A DNA stretch of 42,369 nucleotides from Nitrospirota bacterium (GTDB lineage: Bacteria > Nitrospirota > Nitrospiria > Nitrospirales > Nitrospiraceae): assembly GCA_040757595.1 (NCBI GenBank), contig JBFLWP010000023.1, positions 1 through 42,369 on the forward strand, written 5' to 3'. This document shows positions 24,555 to 31,360 of the stretch, piece by piece. The position numbers and the translations under genes are program-made. The notes under the pieces were generated by a model that searched no databases, was not told where the DNA came from, and saw only the letters and a program-made list of their open reading frames with translations. Positions within the stretch are counted from its first letter, which is position 1; every line of letters begins with the position of its first letter.

Positions 24555-24578
24555 GGCTTCATTGCGATATTACGGCGT
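24555..24578 (-). promoter_or_regulatory. Element motif copy e ahead of nrdJ
   Basis: The minus strand reads CGCCGTAATATCGCAATGAAG; TATTAC is at 24568-24573. The nrdJ ATG is about 31 bases downstream, so a start 7-9 bases after TAATAT would leave a short leader holding only the ribosome site. This copy lacks the hairpin leader of copies c, d and g. Confidence 0.55.
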
Positions 24579-24598
24579 GTCGTGGACGCGGTCGGCGC

Positions 24599-24703
24599 CT
24601 AACGAGCAACCGAGATGGACGGGGCCGATCGATGAAGCGGACGCACGGCAATCATCGCTGCCAGGAGTACCAGCCAGACGGTGAGAAGTAAGCGTAATCC
24701 CAC
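24599..24703 (-). CDS. 34-residue single-pass membrane peptide
   Basis: GTG 24703, with AAAGGA 7 bases upstream, opens MGLRLLLTVWLVLLAAMIAVRPLHRSAPSISVAR. Residues 4-20 form a transmembrane helix, followed by a basic tail. It lies just before motif e and may be the last gene of the copy f transcript. Too short for family recognition. Confidence 0.5.
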   Translation of the reverse strand: MGLRLLLTVWLVLLAAMIAVRPLHRSAPSISVAR

Positions 24704-24758
24704 AGCATTGTCCTTTCGTGCAGCATGGGTCATGAGGGGTGGAAGGCCAACGTGGCCT

Positions 24759-25067
24759 TCAGTTGAGGGCGCAGGGCCGTTTCTCGCCAGTCCGAAGCGC
24801 GAAAAACTTCTCGTGGAGTCGTTGCATTATCGCGACGATCTCCTCGTGTCGGATATCGAGGGGGAGGTATCCGAGTGACAGGCTGCGATTCGCCAGCGTG
24901 GCGGACCGCTCAGCCAATTGCTCGCGGTTGTCCGTGTCGATCAGCCGAGCGCATGTCTCGCAAGCGGCCCAGGCACCCTCCGAGCCGACCGGCACGCCGT
25001 CCAGATAGAAACTCCGGCAGGGGTACGCAAAGACAGGCAGACTGCTGGAACAGAAGTCGCACAACAT
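24759..25067 (-). CDS. Small cysteine-pair protein
   Basis: 102 residues from ATG 25067 with GGAGG upstream. N-terminal CDFC (residues 3-6) and later CETC (36-39) could bind zinc in a ribbon. The rest is helical. It is placed after the 25095 gene in the same direction. Function unknown. Confidence 0.6.
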   Translation of the reverse strand: MLCDFCSSSLPVFAYPCRSFYLDGVPVGSEGAWAACETCARLIDTDNREQLAERSATLANRSLSLGYLPLDIRHEEIVAIMQRLHEKFFALRTGEKRPCALN

Positions 25068-25094
25068 CACACATGCCTCCGAGTTGAGGGGCAG

Positions 25095-25553
25095 TCAGGC
25101 TGATTGAAGGTCGTGGCTCAGGCGGTCCCTCACCGCGAGGAAGCGTGACGGATGCCCGGCCTGGTAGGCGAGATCCAGGTCATCCAGCCGTTTCAACACG
25201 GCCGGAAACCGTGGATCGCTGGAGGGGATGTCCTGGACCATCTCCGCGACCCGAGACCACTCGCGCAGCCAGCTGAACGCCGGTGGCGGGGTCTTGTCGG
25301 ACACAGCGATGGTGTCGTCGAGGCCGTACTGCTTGACCAGCCAGGCCCGAATCGGACGGTCGTTCTCGCAGAGGGCGATGCTGACGATCCAGCTCGGACG
25401 GATCCGCTCCTGGTTCGGGAGGCGGACCCATTTGTCCGTGGCTTGGGCCCGTCGGATCGGGTCAAGGTTCGGCACCGCACACCCGTTCAACCGGTTGTCG
25501 TGATTCCGGTACGCGATCTGGTAGGAGATGGTCGGTTTTGGGGGCTCAGCCAT
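25095..25553 (-). CDS. Hypothetical protein
   Basis: 152 residues from ATG 25553 (MAEPPKPTISYQIAYRNHDNRLNGCAVPNL). Mixed alpha/beta, no known motif. The ATG follows TAATAT of motif f by only 9 bases, so if that is the -10 box the mRNA would be leaderless; the longer frame upstream runs through the preceding gene and is rejected. Confidence 0.6.
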   Translation of the reverse strand: MAEPPKPTISYQIAYRNHDNRLNGCAVPNLDPIRRAQATDKWVRLPNQERIRPSWIVSIALCENDRPIRAWLVKQYGLDDTIAVSDKTPPPAFSWLREWSRVAEMVQDIPSSDPRFPAVLKRLDDLDLAYQAGHPSRFLAVRDRLSHDLQSA

Positions 25554-25574
25554 ACAGGATGATATTACGCCCTT
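25551..25574 (-). promoter_or_regulatory. Element motif copy f
   Basis: The minus strand reads AGGGCGTAATATCATCCTG; TATTAC is at 25563-25568 and the stop codon TAA of the preceding gene is part of the motif. It lies immediately before ATG 25553. It is the weakest copy upstream of the core. Confidence 0.45.
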
Positions 25575-25861
25575 GCGAGGCTCGCCCGGGTCAACCGCAG
25601 GAGTGATTTGGCCCGGTTCCGAATGATGACCGGGTCCAGGACCTCCCCGCAATTGACACACTTCTTGGCCGCGCCCCATCCGTCCTCCGCATCAAACACT
25701 GCGGAGGCATCCGAAATGTAGTCGCGCAACCCAAGGATATCGACCATGAAACCCTGACAGCGGGGACAGCGCGTGTCCTGCGCACAGGGGTCTTGGCGGG
25801 GTTCTTGAATAGATACGTCCTGCGACATGCACGCAGGATCAGGAAACAGCAGCAGTTGCAT
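25565..25861 (-). CDS. Small zinc-ribbon protein
   Basis: 98 residues. CPRC (residues 32-35) and CVNC (68-71) sit about 33 residues apart, a zinc-ribbon spacing. The segment FMVDILGLRDYISD lies between, and the C-terminus is a basic helix. GGAG lies 7 bases before the ATG. It follows a terminator, so it depends on readthrough or an unseen promoter. Confidence 0.65.
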   Translation of the reverse strand: MQLLLFPDPACMSQDVSIQEPRQDPCAQDTRCPRCQGFMVDILGLRDYISDASAVFDAEDGWGAAKKCVNCGEVLDPVIIRNRAKSLLRLTRASLARA

Positions 25862-25872
25862 GGTTCGGCTCC

Positions 25873-25923
25873 ATTAAAAGAAATCCCCCAGGAGCCACCA
25901 GTTGGCTGCATCACCTGGGGGAT
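25873..25923 (-). terminator. Terminator after the small-membrane-protein operon
   Basis: Stem ATCCCCCAGG/CCTGGGGGAT (25883-25892 with 25914-25923) encloses a second small hairpin (AGCCA/TGGCT). The minus strand continues TTCTTTTAAT. It separates 25944 from 25861. Confidence 0.75.
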
Positions 25924-25943
25924 CTCGTATCGCTGGATCGCCG

Positions 25944-26111
25944 CTAGTGCCGGCGTCGCTCCAGGGAGAGCAAGTTGACCATCTGAGACACGCTGGCCGG
26001 CATGAAGCTCCGGCGTCGCACCCACTTGAACCGCCTGAAGATCCGGGCGAGCGGCTTCCGATCCGCCGCCCCCACCGTCATCCGATTGCCCATCCAACAC
26101 AGGGTCATCAT
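25944..26111 (-). CDS. Small basic protein
   Basis: 55 residues from ATG 26111, with AAGGAG 7 bases upstream. Strongly basic helix (LARIFRRFKWVRRRSFMPASVSQMVNLLSLERRRH). It might bind nucleic acid. Last gene before the terminator of the motif g operon. Confidence 0.55.
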   Translation of the reverse strand: MMTLCWMGNRMTVGAADRKPLARIFRRFKWVRRRSFMPASVSQMVNLLSLERRRH

Positions 26112-26143
26112 GGCGAACTCCTTCCGGTGTGTGAGCGAGTGTG

Positions 26144-26272
26144 TTACGGCATGGGGATCGTCTCGATGGTGGCAACCCTCTTCTCCATCAACTTCTGGAA
26201 GTCGCTGACCACCAGATTGCCGAGATACATGCCTGTCAGCAGCAGCAGGCCAATCAACATGAAACGTACCAT
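26144..26272 (-). CDS. 42-residue single-pass membrane protein
   Basis: ATG 26272 preceded by AAGGAGGA. MVRFMLIGLLLLTGMYLGNLVV forms an N-terminal transmembrane helix; a short charged tail follows (SDFQKLMEKRVATIETIPMP). The layout (helix then a 20-residue tail) is the same as its upstream neighbour, which suggests duplicated or co-working peptides. Confidence 0.6.
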   Translation of the reverse strand: MVRFMLIGLLLLTGMYLGNLVVSDFQKLMEKRVATIETIPMP

Positions 26273-26332
26273 GGGGTCCTCCTTGGATCGTCCGACCGGA
26301 CGTCCGGTTGTGTGCAGTGATGGCAGTGATGG

Positions 26333-26479
26333 TTAATAGCCCGTGGCCTCGGTCATCTTGCCCACTTGCGCCGTGATCGTTTCGGCCAGGGTCGGGCTGT
26401 TCACGTAGTCGGTGATCACGTAGACGGCCGTTGCCAGCATGACGACGGTGAAGATTATCGCCGTGACGTAGGGTTTCAT
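26333..26479 (-). CDS. 48-residue single-pass membrane protein
   Basis: ATG 26479 with GGAGG 5 bases upstream; the longer frame starting upstream is not needed. MKPYVTAIIFTVVMLATAVYVITDYV is a transmembrane helix, then NSPTLAETITAQVGKMTEATGY. Family unknown. Part of the motif g operon. Confidence 0.6.
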   Translation of the reverse strand: MKPYVTAIIFTVVMLATAVYVITDYVNSPTLAETITAQVGKMTEATGY

Positions 26480-26541
26480 GGTGTCCTCCAGGATGTGTGT
26501 GACAGGATGAGGGGACAAACAGAGGAACCGCCTGCGAGAAG

Positions 26542-26751
26542 TCAGCCGGCGTTACGCGCGGCCTGGCGCTGATAGCGGAGCGCGATATCCCGAAACTCAT
26601 GCTTCGGATAGCTCTCCAACCAGCACCGGACTTTCTCGGGGTATTCCTCCATCAGATCGATGAGCCGACGCCGCACCTTCTTCTGATGCCGGCGATCGGT
26701 GGCGTACGTGTGAATGGCAGCCTTCTCTCGCGCAGAGCACCGCATAGCCAT
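26542..26751 (-). CDS. Small basic helical protein
   Basis: 69 residues from ATG 26751, where AAGGAG has 9-base spacing; ATG 26757 overlaps the ribosome site. Basic helices (HQKKVRRRLIDLMEEYPEKVRCWLESYPKHEFRDIALRYQRQAARNAG). Unknown family. Confidence 0.55.
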   Translation of the reverse strand: MAMRCSAREKAAIHTYATDRRHQKKVRRRLIDLMEEYPEKVRCWLESYPKHEFRDIALRYQRQAARNAG

Positions 26752-26857
26752 GGGCATTCTCCTTGGTTGTAGGGAACGTTGCGTGAACGTACGTGCGTGA
26801 AAACAACGGTGGCGATGTCAGAATAGGAAACGACGGGCGCGTGGATGAGCGATGCGC

Positions 26858-27052
26858 TTACAGATTCGGAAGGAGGGCGGGCAGCAGCGGAATGAGTTCC
26901 TGCTCCGTCATGGAGCTCAGCTGCCGAACCGTAACTTCGGGGGCCGGGCTGGAGTGCTTCGGCCAGTATTCCCCGAGATATTCCTTCGCGAACGACGCCA
27001 GAGCCGAGGGAGACAGCAAATCCTGTTCTCTTGTGAAATAGCGGGTTTGCAT
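26858..27052 (-). CDS. Small hypothetical protein
   Basis: 64 residues from ATG 27052; AAAGGAGG lies 6 bases upstream. Helical, mildly acidic, ends LPALLPNL. It is the first gene after leader g, about 250 bases from the motif. Unknown family. Confidence 0.6.
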   Translation of the reverse strand: MQTRYFTREQDLLSPSALASFAKEYLGEYWPKHSSPAPEVTVRQLSSMTEQELIPLLPALLPNL

Positions 27053-27119
27053 AGAAATCCTCCTTTGTCGTGAAATGGTAAATGACGATGATGAGTCATC
27101 GGACGAAATGGAACAGTCA

Positions 27120-27322
27120 GCGCGTGGAACGGGAGAGCGAGAAGCGCCGAGGACAAAGACTGAACGAAAGGATGCCAGGTGAAAGACGGGAACGGCTAAG
27201 CGAGACGGATCGAGGACCGGTCACCGATCAACGAAGGCACGAAAGGGATCGCGGGGGGGGGTGAAATTCGACTCTCAATGGAGTCTACGGCATCAACACT
27301 GTCTACTCCTGTATTACGACCG
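27120..27322 (-). promoter_or_regulatory. Element motif copy g and conserved structured leader
   Basis: The minus strand reads CGGTCGTAATACAGGAGTAG, with TATTAC at 27312-27317. It continues through GATGCCGTAG, a hairpin (GACTC-CATT-GAG, bulge, GTC) and CGAATT (27265-27270). The block shared with leader c (GCGCGTGGAACGGGAGAGCG on the plus strand) is at 27120-27139. A run of nine C in the transcript and a long pyrimidine-rich stretch lie between them. This is the most upstream copy and probably marks the element's right part. Confidence 0.6.
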
Positions 27323-27546
27323 TTTAAGTGACAAAATTTGTCTCTTTGAGATTCTGTTGAAAATTATTTGATTCGCTGGCAGCGGTGTGGGAGAGAGTGA
27401 TCGGGTTCGCCGATTCTCGGGTACGCCAGGAGGCATTCTGCATGGACGAGAACGGCCCGTTAGGTGCCGAACGCTTTGAAATATAGAGGCTTTCAGCTCA
27501 AGACATAGCTGCGGATGCGACGCTCAAAGCGAGGTTTTGAAGTTGC
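27323..27546. other. Gap at the probable right side of the element
   Basis: AT-richer than the surroundings just beside motif g (27330-27370), then mixed sequence up to the IS256 fragment. No gene, no comM sequence and no copy of the left junction can be seen. Confidence 0.4.
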
Positions 27547-27744
27547 AGCACCAACGCCATCGAGCGGCTGAATGAAGAATTCCGCCGCCGGGTCAAAACC
27601 CAAGGGGCCCTGCCGACAGCCCAGACCGCGGAGGGGCTCTTCTATGGCCTGTTGCTCACGGGGCAAATTCGGCTGCGGCGCCTCGATGGGGGGCGCGAGG
27701 TGGCGGCGATCCCGGCGGCCTTGGCGACGACGGTGGCCGCGTGA
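27547..27744 (+). pseudogene. C-terminal fragment of an IS256-family (mutator type) transposase
   Basis: 66 codons beginning STNAIERLNEEFRRRVKTQGALPTAQTAEGLFYGLLLTGQIRLRRLDG and ending at TGA 27742. The S/TNAIERLNEEFRRR motif is the signature near the third catalytic residue of IS256 transposases. The N-terminal 300 residues are missing and no start codon is present. Confidence 0.85.
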
Positions 27745-27945
27745 GGGGGATAGCGCAGATCAGGCCGCATGCCGATCGCCTCGTAGAAGGCAAATACGGA
27801 GGTCATGATTCAGAGGGAGACGCGGGGAGAAGCCAATTTCAACAGGAATCGGGCCACACCCCCCCCCGGACGGCCCACTACAGCCCGGCGTCAGCACTGT
27901 CAAGCAAGCGTATCCCTCGTGATGGAATCTTCAATTCCCTTGCAC

Positions 27946-27984
27946 GCGCCCGCGTTCCGCCGGCGTGAACGACGACGAAGAAAT
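27946..27984 (+). repeat. 39-bp exact direct repeat, copy 1
   Basis: Begins GCGCCCGCGTTCCGCCGGCG and continues GTGAACGACGACGAAGAAAT. Identical to 28903-28941. The two copies flank the RelE/ParE-Phd module and the iteron-like repeats. Confidence 0.9.
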
Positions 27985-28119
27985 GGCTCTTCCGGAAATC
28001 GTGTGGGTTGCCACTTCTTGTATTTTCCAGACCTTCGAAGGCTAACGAACGATTCCGAGCTTTGTAGACCTCAGCTAAGTTTGCTAGGGCAAAACAGCTT
28101 GCTCCTCCCCCGCCCCCAA

Positions 28120-28150
28120 AACCGTCACCGAACCGTCACAAAACCGTCAC
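28120..28150 (+). repeat. Three AACCGTCAC direct repeats with 11-bp period
   Basis: Copies at 28120-28128, 28131-28139 and 28142-28150 are identical 9-mers one helical turn apart, a spacing typical of protein-binding iterons. They lie 45 bases beyond the 3' end of the toxin gene. Confidence 0.6.
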
Positions 28151-28193
28151 CAAAAATCCACGTAAATGAGAGGCGGGACGCGGTATTGCTGAG

Positions 28194-28514
28194 TTACCGA
28201 AGGAGGGAGCGAAGGCGGAGCAGTTTTTTCGCTAAGGTGTAAATGTCTTTCTTGCTCCCTTCCTTTCGGATGCCCATCGCGAGCACTTCAACCGTGTTCG
28301 TCTCTGCGTGGATCTGATAGACAACCCGGTAGCGCTGTCCGACCGCGCGGAGGCTTCGATACCGGATCAAATCGCCCGTGAGGGCCTTGCCCTGTTTATC
28401 CGGTTCCTCGACCAACCGATCAATGCTCTCTCGAAGCTTTTCCTGGATACGGCGGTCCGGCACCGCCCTGAGCATGGCAAGGGCCGAGGGAGTGACCTCG
28501 ATCCGATAGCTCAC
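28194..28514 (-). CDS. RelE/ParE-family toxin
   Basis: 106 residues. N-terminal MSYRIEVTPSALAMLRAVPDRRIQEKL, then DPDKQGKALTGDLIRYRSLRAVGQRYRVVYQIHAETNTVEVLAMGIRKEG follows the RelE/ParE fold, with the RYRVVY strand and a basic C-terminus. RelE types cut mRNA on the ribosome; the catalytic set cannot be fixed by eye. The ATG overlaps the antitoxin stop by ATGA. The frame is intact. Confidence 0.88.
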   Translation of the reverse strand: MSYRIEVTPSALAMLRAVPDRRIQEKLRESIDRLVEEPDKQGKALTGDLIRYRSLRAVGQRYRVVYQIHAETNTVEVLAMGIRKEGSKKDIYTLAKKLLRLRSLLR

Positions 28515-28780
28515 AGTTTCAGCTCACGCTTCGCGTCCTCCCAAGGAATGCTCTTCCCAGCTTCGGCTTCGGCCACCCCTTGCCGCAGCGCGGCCATCAG
28601 ATCCTCGTCCTCCAGAATGTCCAAGGTCTCAACAAGGGATTCGTAGAGGGCCCAGGGCAGAATCGCCAGAACCGGCTTCCCTCGCCGCGTAACGGCAACC
28701 GTGGCGGGTGCCTTCGCCAGCCGTTTCGGCAGCGACGTTAACTCGTGTCGAGCTTCAGTGATGGGGATTTCTTTCACCAC
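28511..28780 (-). CDS. Phd/YefM-family antitoxin
   Basis: 89 residues from GTG 28780 with GAGGAGGG upstream. MVKEIPITEARHELTSLPKRLAKAPATVAVTRRGKPVLAILPWALYESLVETLDILED is a complete Phd/YefM DNA-binding domain, followed by an acidic toxin-wrapping tail. It is the first gene of the operon and should repress it, alone or with the toxin. A TGTAC/GTACA inverted repeat lies just upstream. Confidence 0.88.
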   Translation of the reverse strand: MVKEIPITEARHELTSLPKRLAKAPATVAVTRRGKPVLAILPWALYESLVETLDILEDEDLMAALRQGVAEAEAGKSIPWEDAKRELKL

Positions 28781-28800
28781 GGTCTCTGTCCCTCCTCTAG

Positions 28801-28818
28801 TGTACCTTTACCTGTACA
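28801..28818. promoter_or_regulatory. Putative operator of the toxin-antitoxin operon
   Basis: TGTACCTTTACCTGTACA: half-sites TGTAC and GTACA separated by 8 bases, 20 bases ahead of the antitoxin start. Phd/YefM proteins commonly bind TGTACA-type palindromes. Confidence 0.6.
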
Positions 28819-28902
28819 GCAAAAGGGTCAGAAAAGCAACACCGTTCACGACACACGAGTCCGCGAGGGGGAGTCTTCGCCCCCCCTGCCTCCCCCCAGG
28901 AT

Positions 28903-28941
28903 GCGCCCGCGTTCCGCCGGCGTGAACGACGACGAAGAAAT
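28903..28941 (+). repeat. 39-bp exact direct repeat, copy 2
   Basis: Identical to 27946-27984. In the minus frame it interrupts the MazF remnant after the GDAEPGRGAI segment, so this copy may be an inserted or recombined sequence. Confidence 0.9.
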
Positions 28942-29055
28942 AGCGCCCCGGCCAGGCTCGGCATCGCCAGTGAGGTTGGTCGTGAGCGGGACCACCAGCG
29001 TCGAGGGATGGCCCGCGTCCAGGAGCGCCTGGGCTTGGACGATGAGAACGGGGCG
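28942..29055 (-). pseudogene. MazF-type toxin remnant
   Basis: One minus frame reads RPVLIVQAQALLDAGHPSTLVVPLTTNLTGDAEP, matching the central strands of MazF/PemK endoribonucleases (RPVLVVQ... VVPLTT). The first 20-25 residues, including the catalytic arginine region, and the C-terminal half are missing. A short upstream frame (VRKESLRVNAEFAAIERAPDA) may be the tail of its antitoxin. Confidence 0.6.
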
Positions 29056-29359
29056 CGTCAGGCATCAGGGGCCCGCTCGATGGCCGCGAATTCGGCGTTC
29101 ACCCGCAGGCTTTCTTTGCGGACCTTCCGGGAACCGAACGGGAGAAGCAGAGAAGACCGAGGGAACCGGTCATCAATCGTTGGACGTGATATCAGGCCAT
29201 CTATGATGCGATGAGAGGAATCGGGGCACCGGGGTTCAACCTGGCGCTCCGTCAGACGCTGGAGGCACCATCCGGGAAGGACGCACTCAGCACCGCGACG
29301 GGGGGAAATCGATGCGGAGGAGAAACCGGCAGGGGCCCCGACCAACAACGGTTCGCAGC

Positions 29360-29473
29360 TTACGCGAGCATCAACCGATGTCCCTTCGGTTCAGGGACCG
29401 GATGGCCGAACTCCTTCGCGGTGTCAATCCAGAGGCGTATGGCATCGTTCGCATTCGCGAGAGCGACTTCCTG
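29360..29473 (-). pseudogene. HicB antitoxin C-terminal remnant
   Basis: A minus frame ending at TAA 29360 reads EVALANANDAIRLWIDTAKEFGHPVPEPKG then HRLMLA. This is the conserved end of HicB-like antitoxins (EAIxLWIETAxExGxPIPEPKG). Upstream in frame a stop occurs at once, so the HicB core is lost. No hicA is present. Confidence 0.65.
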
Positions 29474-29545
29474 ACCTCACCTATCGGCTCGCCTCCTCCC
29501 GGTCTTGAAGCCGTCCAGTTTCGCCTACGCTGGTCTGCAAGAACT

Positions 29546-31303
29546 TCACGGACTTCCGCGCTCAAGGAGGCGCCCACCGCCTTTCTTGAGCAGATCAGGG
29601 CTTGCCAGCAGCTGCGGCGTCTGCTCCATGTTGTATTGCCTTCGCGCCACCCGCTGCACGTTCGGCTTCACATATTCGAACAGCTCCGCAAGCTCGATTG
29701 CGCCATCCTTGTCCAGATCGCCCTCACCCTGCAGACCCTTGAGCAAAAAATAGGTAAGCAGCCCATGCCCCTGCTCCAGATAGGTGTTAGAGATCTGGGA
29801 GCCGGAGCTCGCCGCCAAGACGACGACCTTGCCGGCGGCTAGCACCGGGTTCTCAACGGAAATGACCATGGGCCGGGAGCCCTTGGCAAGCACCGAACGC
29901 CCTCCGGCTCCGGAGAAGCAGGAGTCCAGCACTACCGTGATGTCTTTGGCCGGCAGCTTGTCCAGCGCCGCGTAGAGCCGCTTGAGGGGAAAGCCGGTTG
30001 AGTCCACAAAGTTAGGGTCCCCGTCGTAGGGCACCAAGTAGGCGTCGCCGGTCCTGGGGTTGGGCGCCCCATGTCCGGAGTAGTAGACAAAGACCGACCC
30101 GTCTTTCTCCACGTTGTTCCGCAGCCACTCCTCGAAATACTTTTCCAGATCGGTCTTGGCCGCCTTCTCGTTGAGCCGGACGACGACATTCTCCTCCGGA
30201 TAACCCAACACCTTTACCAGATAGTCACCCATTAACCTGGCGTCACGGTCGGCGAAGTCCGCCTTGGGAAGCTTCTCGCGGTACTGCTCGATGCCTATGA
30301 CCACGGCATAGACGTGTGGTCTCATTACGGCCTTCGCAGGCGGGAGCCGATCTACATCACTGAGGGAACCCGTCGGCCGGGACGGTGGGGTGACGCCTTC
30401 GATACCAACTGCAGGAGACTTTACTCCTGCTAAATATGCAGCCTCTGCCTGCTGGAGAATCCGAATGAGCGTGGTGTTGCCCCCCTCCTGCGCCACCATC
30501 AGCGGAGTCTTTGCCTCACGGTCCGATTCAAGGGGATCCGCTCCGTGTTCGAGCAGAAGCGCCACCACACGCACCTTGCCGTAATACACCGCAAGGTGCA
30601 AGGGAGTTCTCGCACCGTTATTCTTGGCCTTCACATTAGCACCGCGCTCCAGTAAGAGAGCGGCCACATCAAGATGCCCGGCCGCGGCAGCCGCGTGCAA
30701 CGGTGTCCAACCTCCTCCGATACCCGCTTGACTATCTTTCAGGTTTACATCTGCGCCGCGGTTCAGCAAGACTTTCGCAACCTCAAGGTTCCCGCTTCTC
30801 GATGCTTCCATTAACAACGTCGAGCCAAACGCGTCCCTTTGATTCGCATTGAGACCCCGGTCAAGCAATAGGCTCATCACCTCAGTATTTATATTTCCGC
30901 ACACCGACTCACCTCGTATTTGAGCCCCCCTGTCAAGCAAGAGTCTGACCACTTCCACATGACCCGCACTCGTTGCATCGCACAGCGGCGGAGGACCGGA
31001 GTCCCCCGTGCTCGAGCGCCTCTCATTGACCTTTGCCCCGTGGTCCAACAGAAGCCGCACTATGTCTGTTTGGCCTTGACGACTCGCCACATTCAAGGGT
31101 TTACGGCCATACCCATCATCTGCCTCGACATCCGCCCCGTGATCTAGCAACGTGCGCACGCGCTCGATATTTCCGTCTGTGACAGCCGCGACCAACTGCG
31201 CGCCGGTTGGCCTGGGCGTCACACAGCCGCTCAAAGGCAACAGTAGGCTACCGCTGATGAGAGCGCTGAGGGATACCTTGCTTGTGAGGGTCATCGTCTT
31301 CAT
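29546..31303 (-). CDS. Ankyrin-repeat caspase-like (peptidase C14) lipoprotein
   Basis: 585 residues. A signal peptide with lipobox LSGC puts lipidation at Cys27. Seven or so ankyrin repeats span 33-285 (GADVEADDGYGRKPLNVAS-type units). A linker (290-325) leads to a caspase/orthocaspase domain (328-570): VYAVVIGIEQY, catalytic His411 in YYSGHGAP, catalytic Cys462 in VVLDSCFSGAGG. An EF-hand-like loop DLDKDGAIELAE (529-540: D-D-D-G-I-E pattern) follows. Both catalytic residues are intact. It should sit in the periplasm or outer membrane and cleave after Arg/Lys, possibly with calcium. The partner recognised by the ankyrins is unknown. Confidence 0.9.
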   Translation of the reverse strand: MKTMTLTSKVSLSALISGSLLLPLSGCVTPRPTGAQLVAAVTDGNIERVRTLLDHGADVEADDGYGRKPLNVASRQGQTDIVRLLLDHGAKVNERRSSTGDSGPPPLCDATSAGHVEVVRLLLDRGAQIRGESVCGNINTEVMSLLLDRGLNANQRDAFGSTLLMEASRSGNLEVAKVLLNRGADVNLKDSQAGIGGGWTPLHAAAAAGHLDVAALLLERGANVKAKNNGARTPLHLAVYYGKVRVVALLLEHGADPLESDREAKTPLMVAQEGGNTTLIRILQQAEAAYLAGVKSPAVGIEGVTPPSRPTGSLSDVDRLPPAKAVMRPHVYAVVIGIEQYREKLPKADFADRDARLMGDYLVKVLGYPEENVVVRLNEKAAKTDLEKYFEEWLRNNVEKDGSVFVYYSGHGAPNPRTGDAYLVPYDGDPNFVDSTGFPLKRLYAALDKLPAKDITVVLDSCFSGAGGRSVLAKGSRPMVISVENPVLAAGKVVVLAASSGSQISNTYLEQGHGLLTYFLLKGLQGEGDLDKDGAIELAELFEYVKPNVQRVARRQYNMEQTPQLLASPDLLKKGGGRLLERGSP

Positions 31304-31360
31304 CGCTTTCGGGGAATTTGATACTCCCCCGAGGTCTTGTCAAGAGGTGTGGAAATGGAA

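Larger units (their letters stand above)
27745..28193. other. Non-coding stretch with repeats
   Basis: No gene is supported. It holds the first copy of a 39-bp direct repeat (27946-27984) and three 11-bp-spaced AACCGTCAC repeats (28120-28150). Confidence 0.5.
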
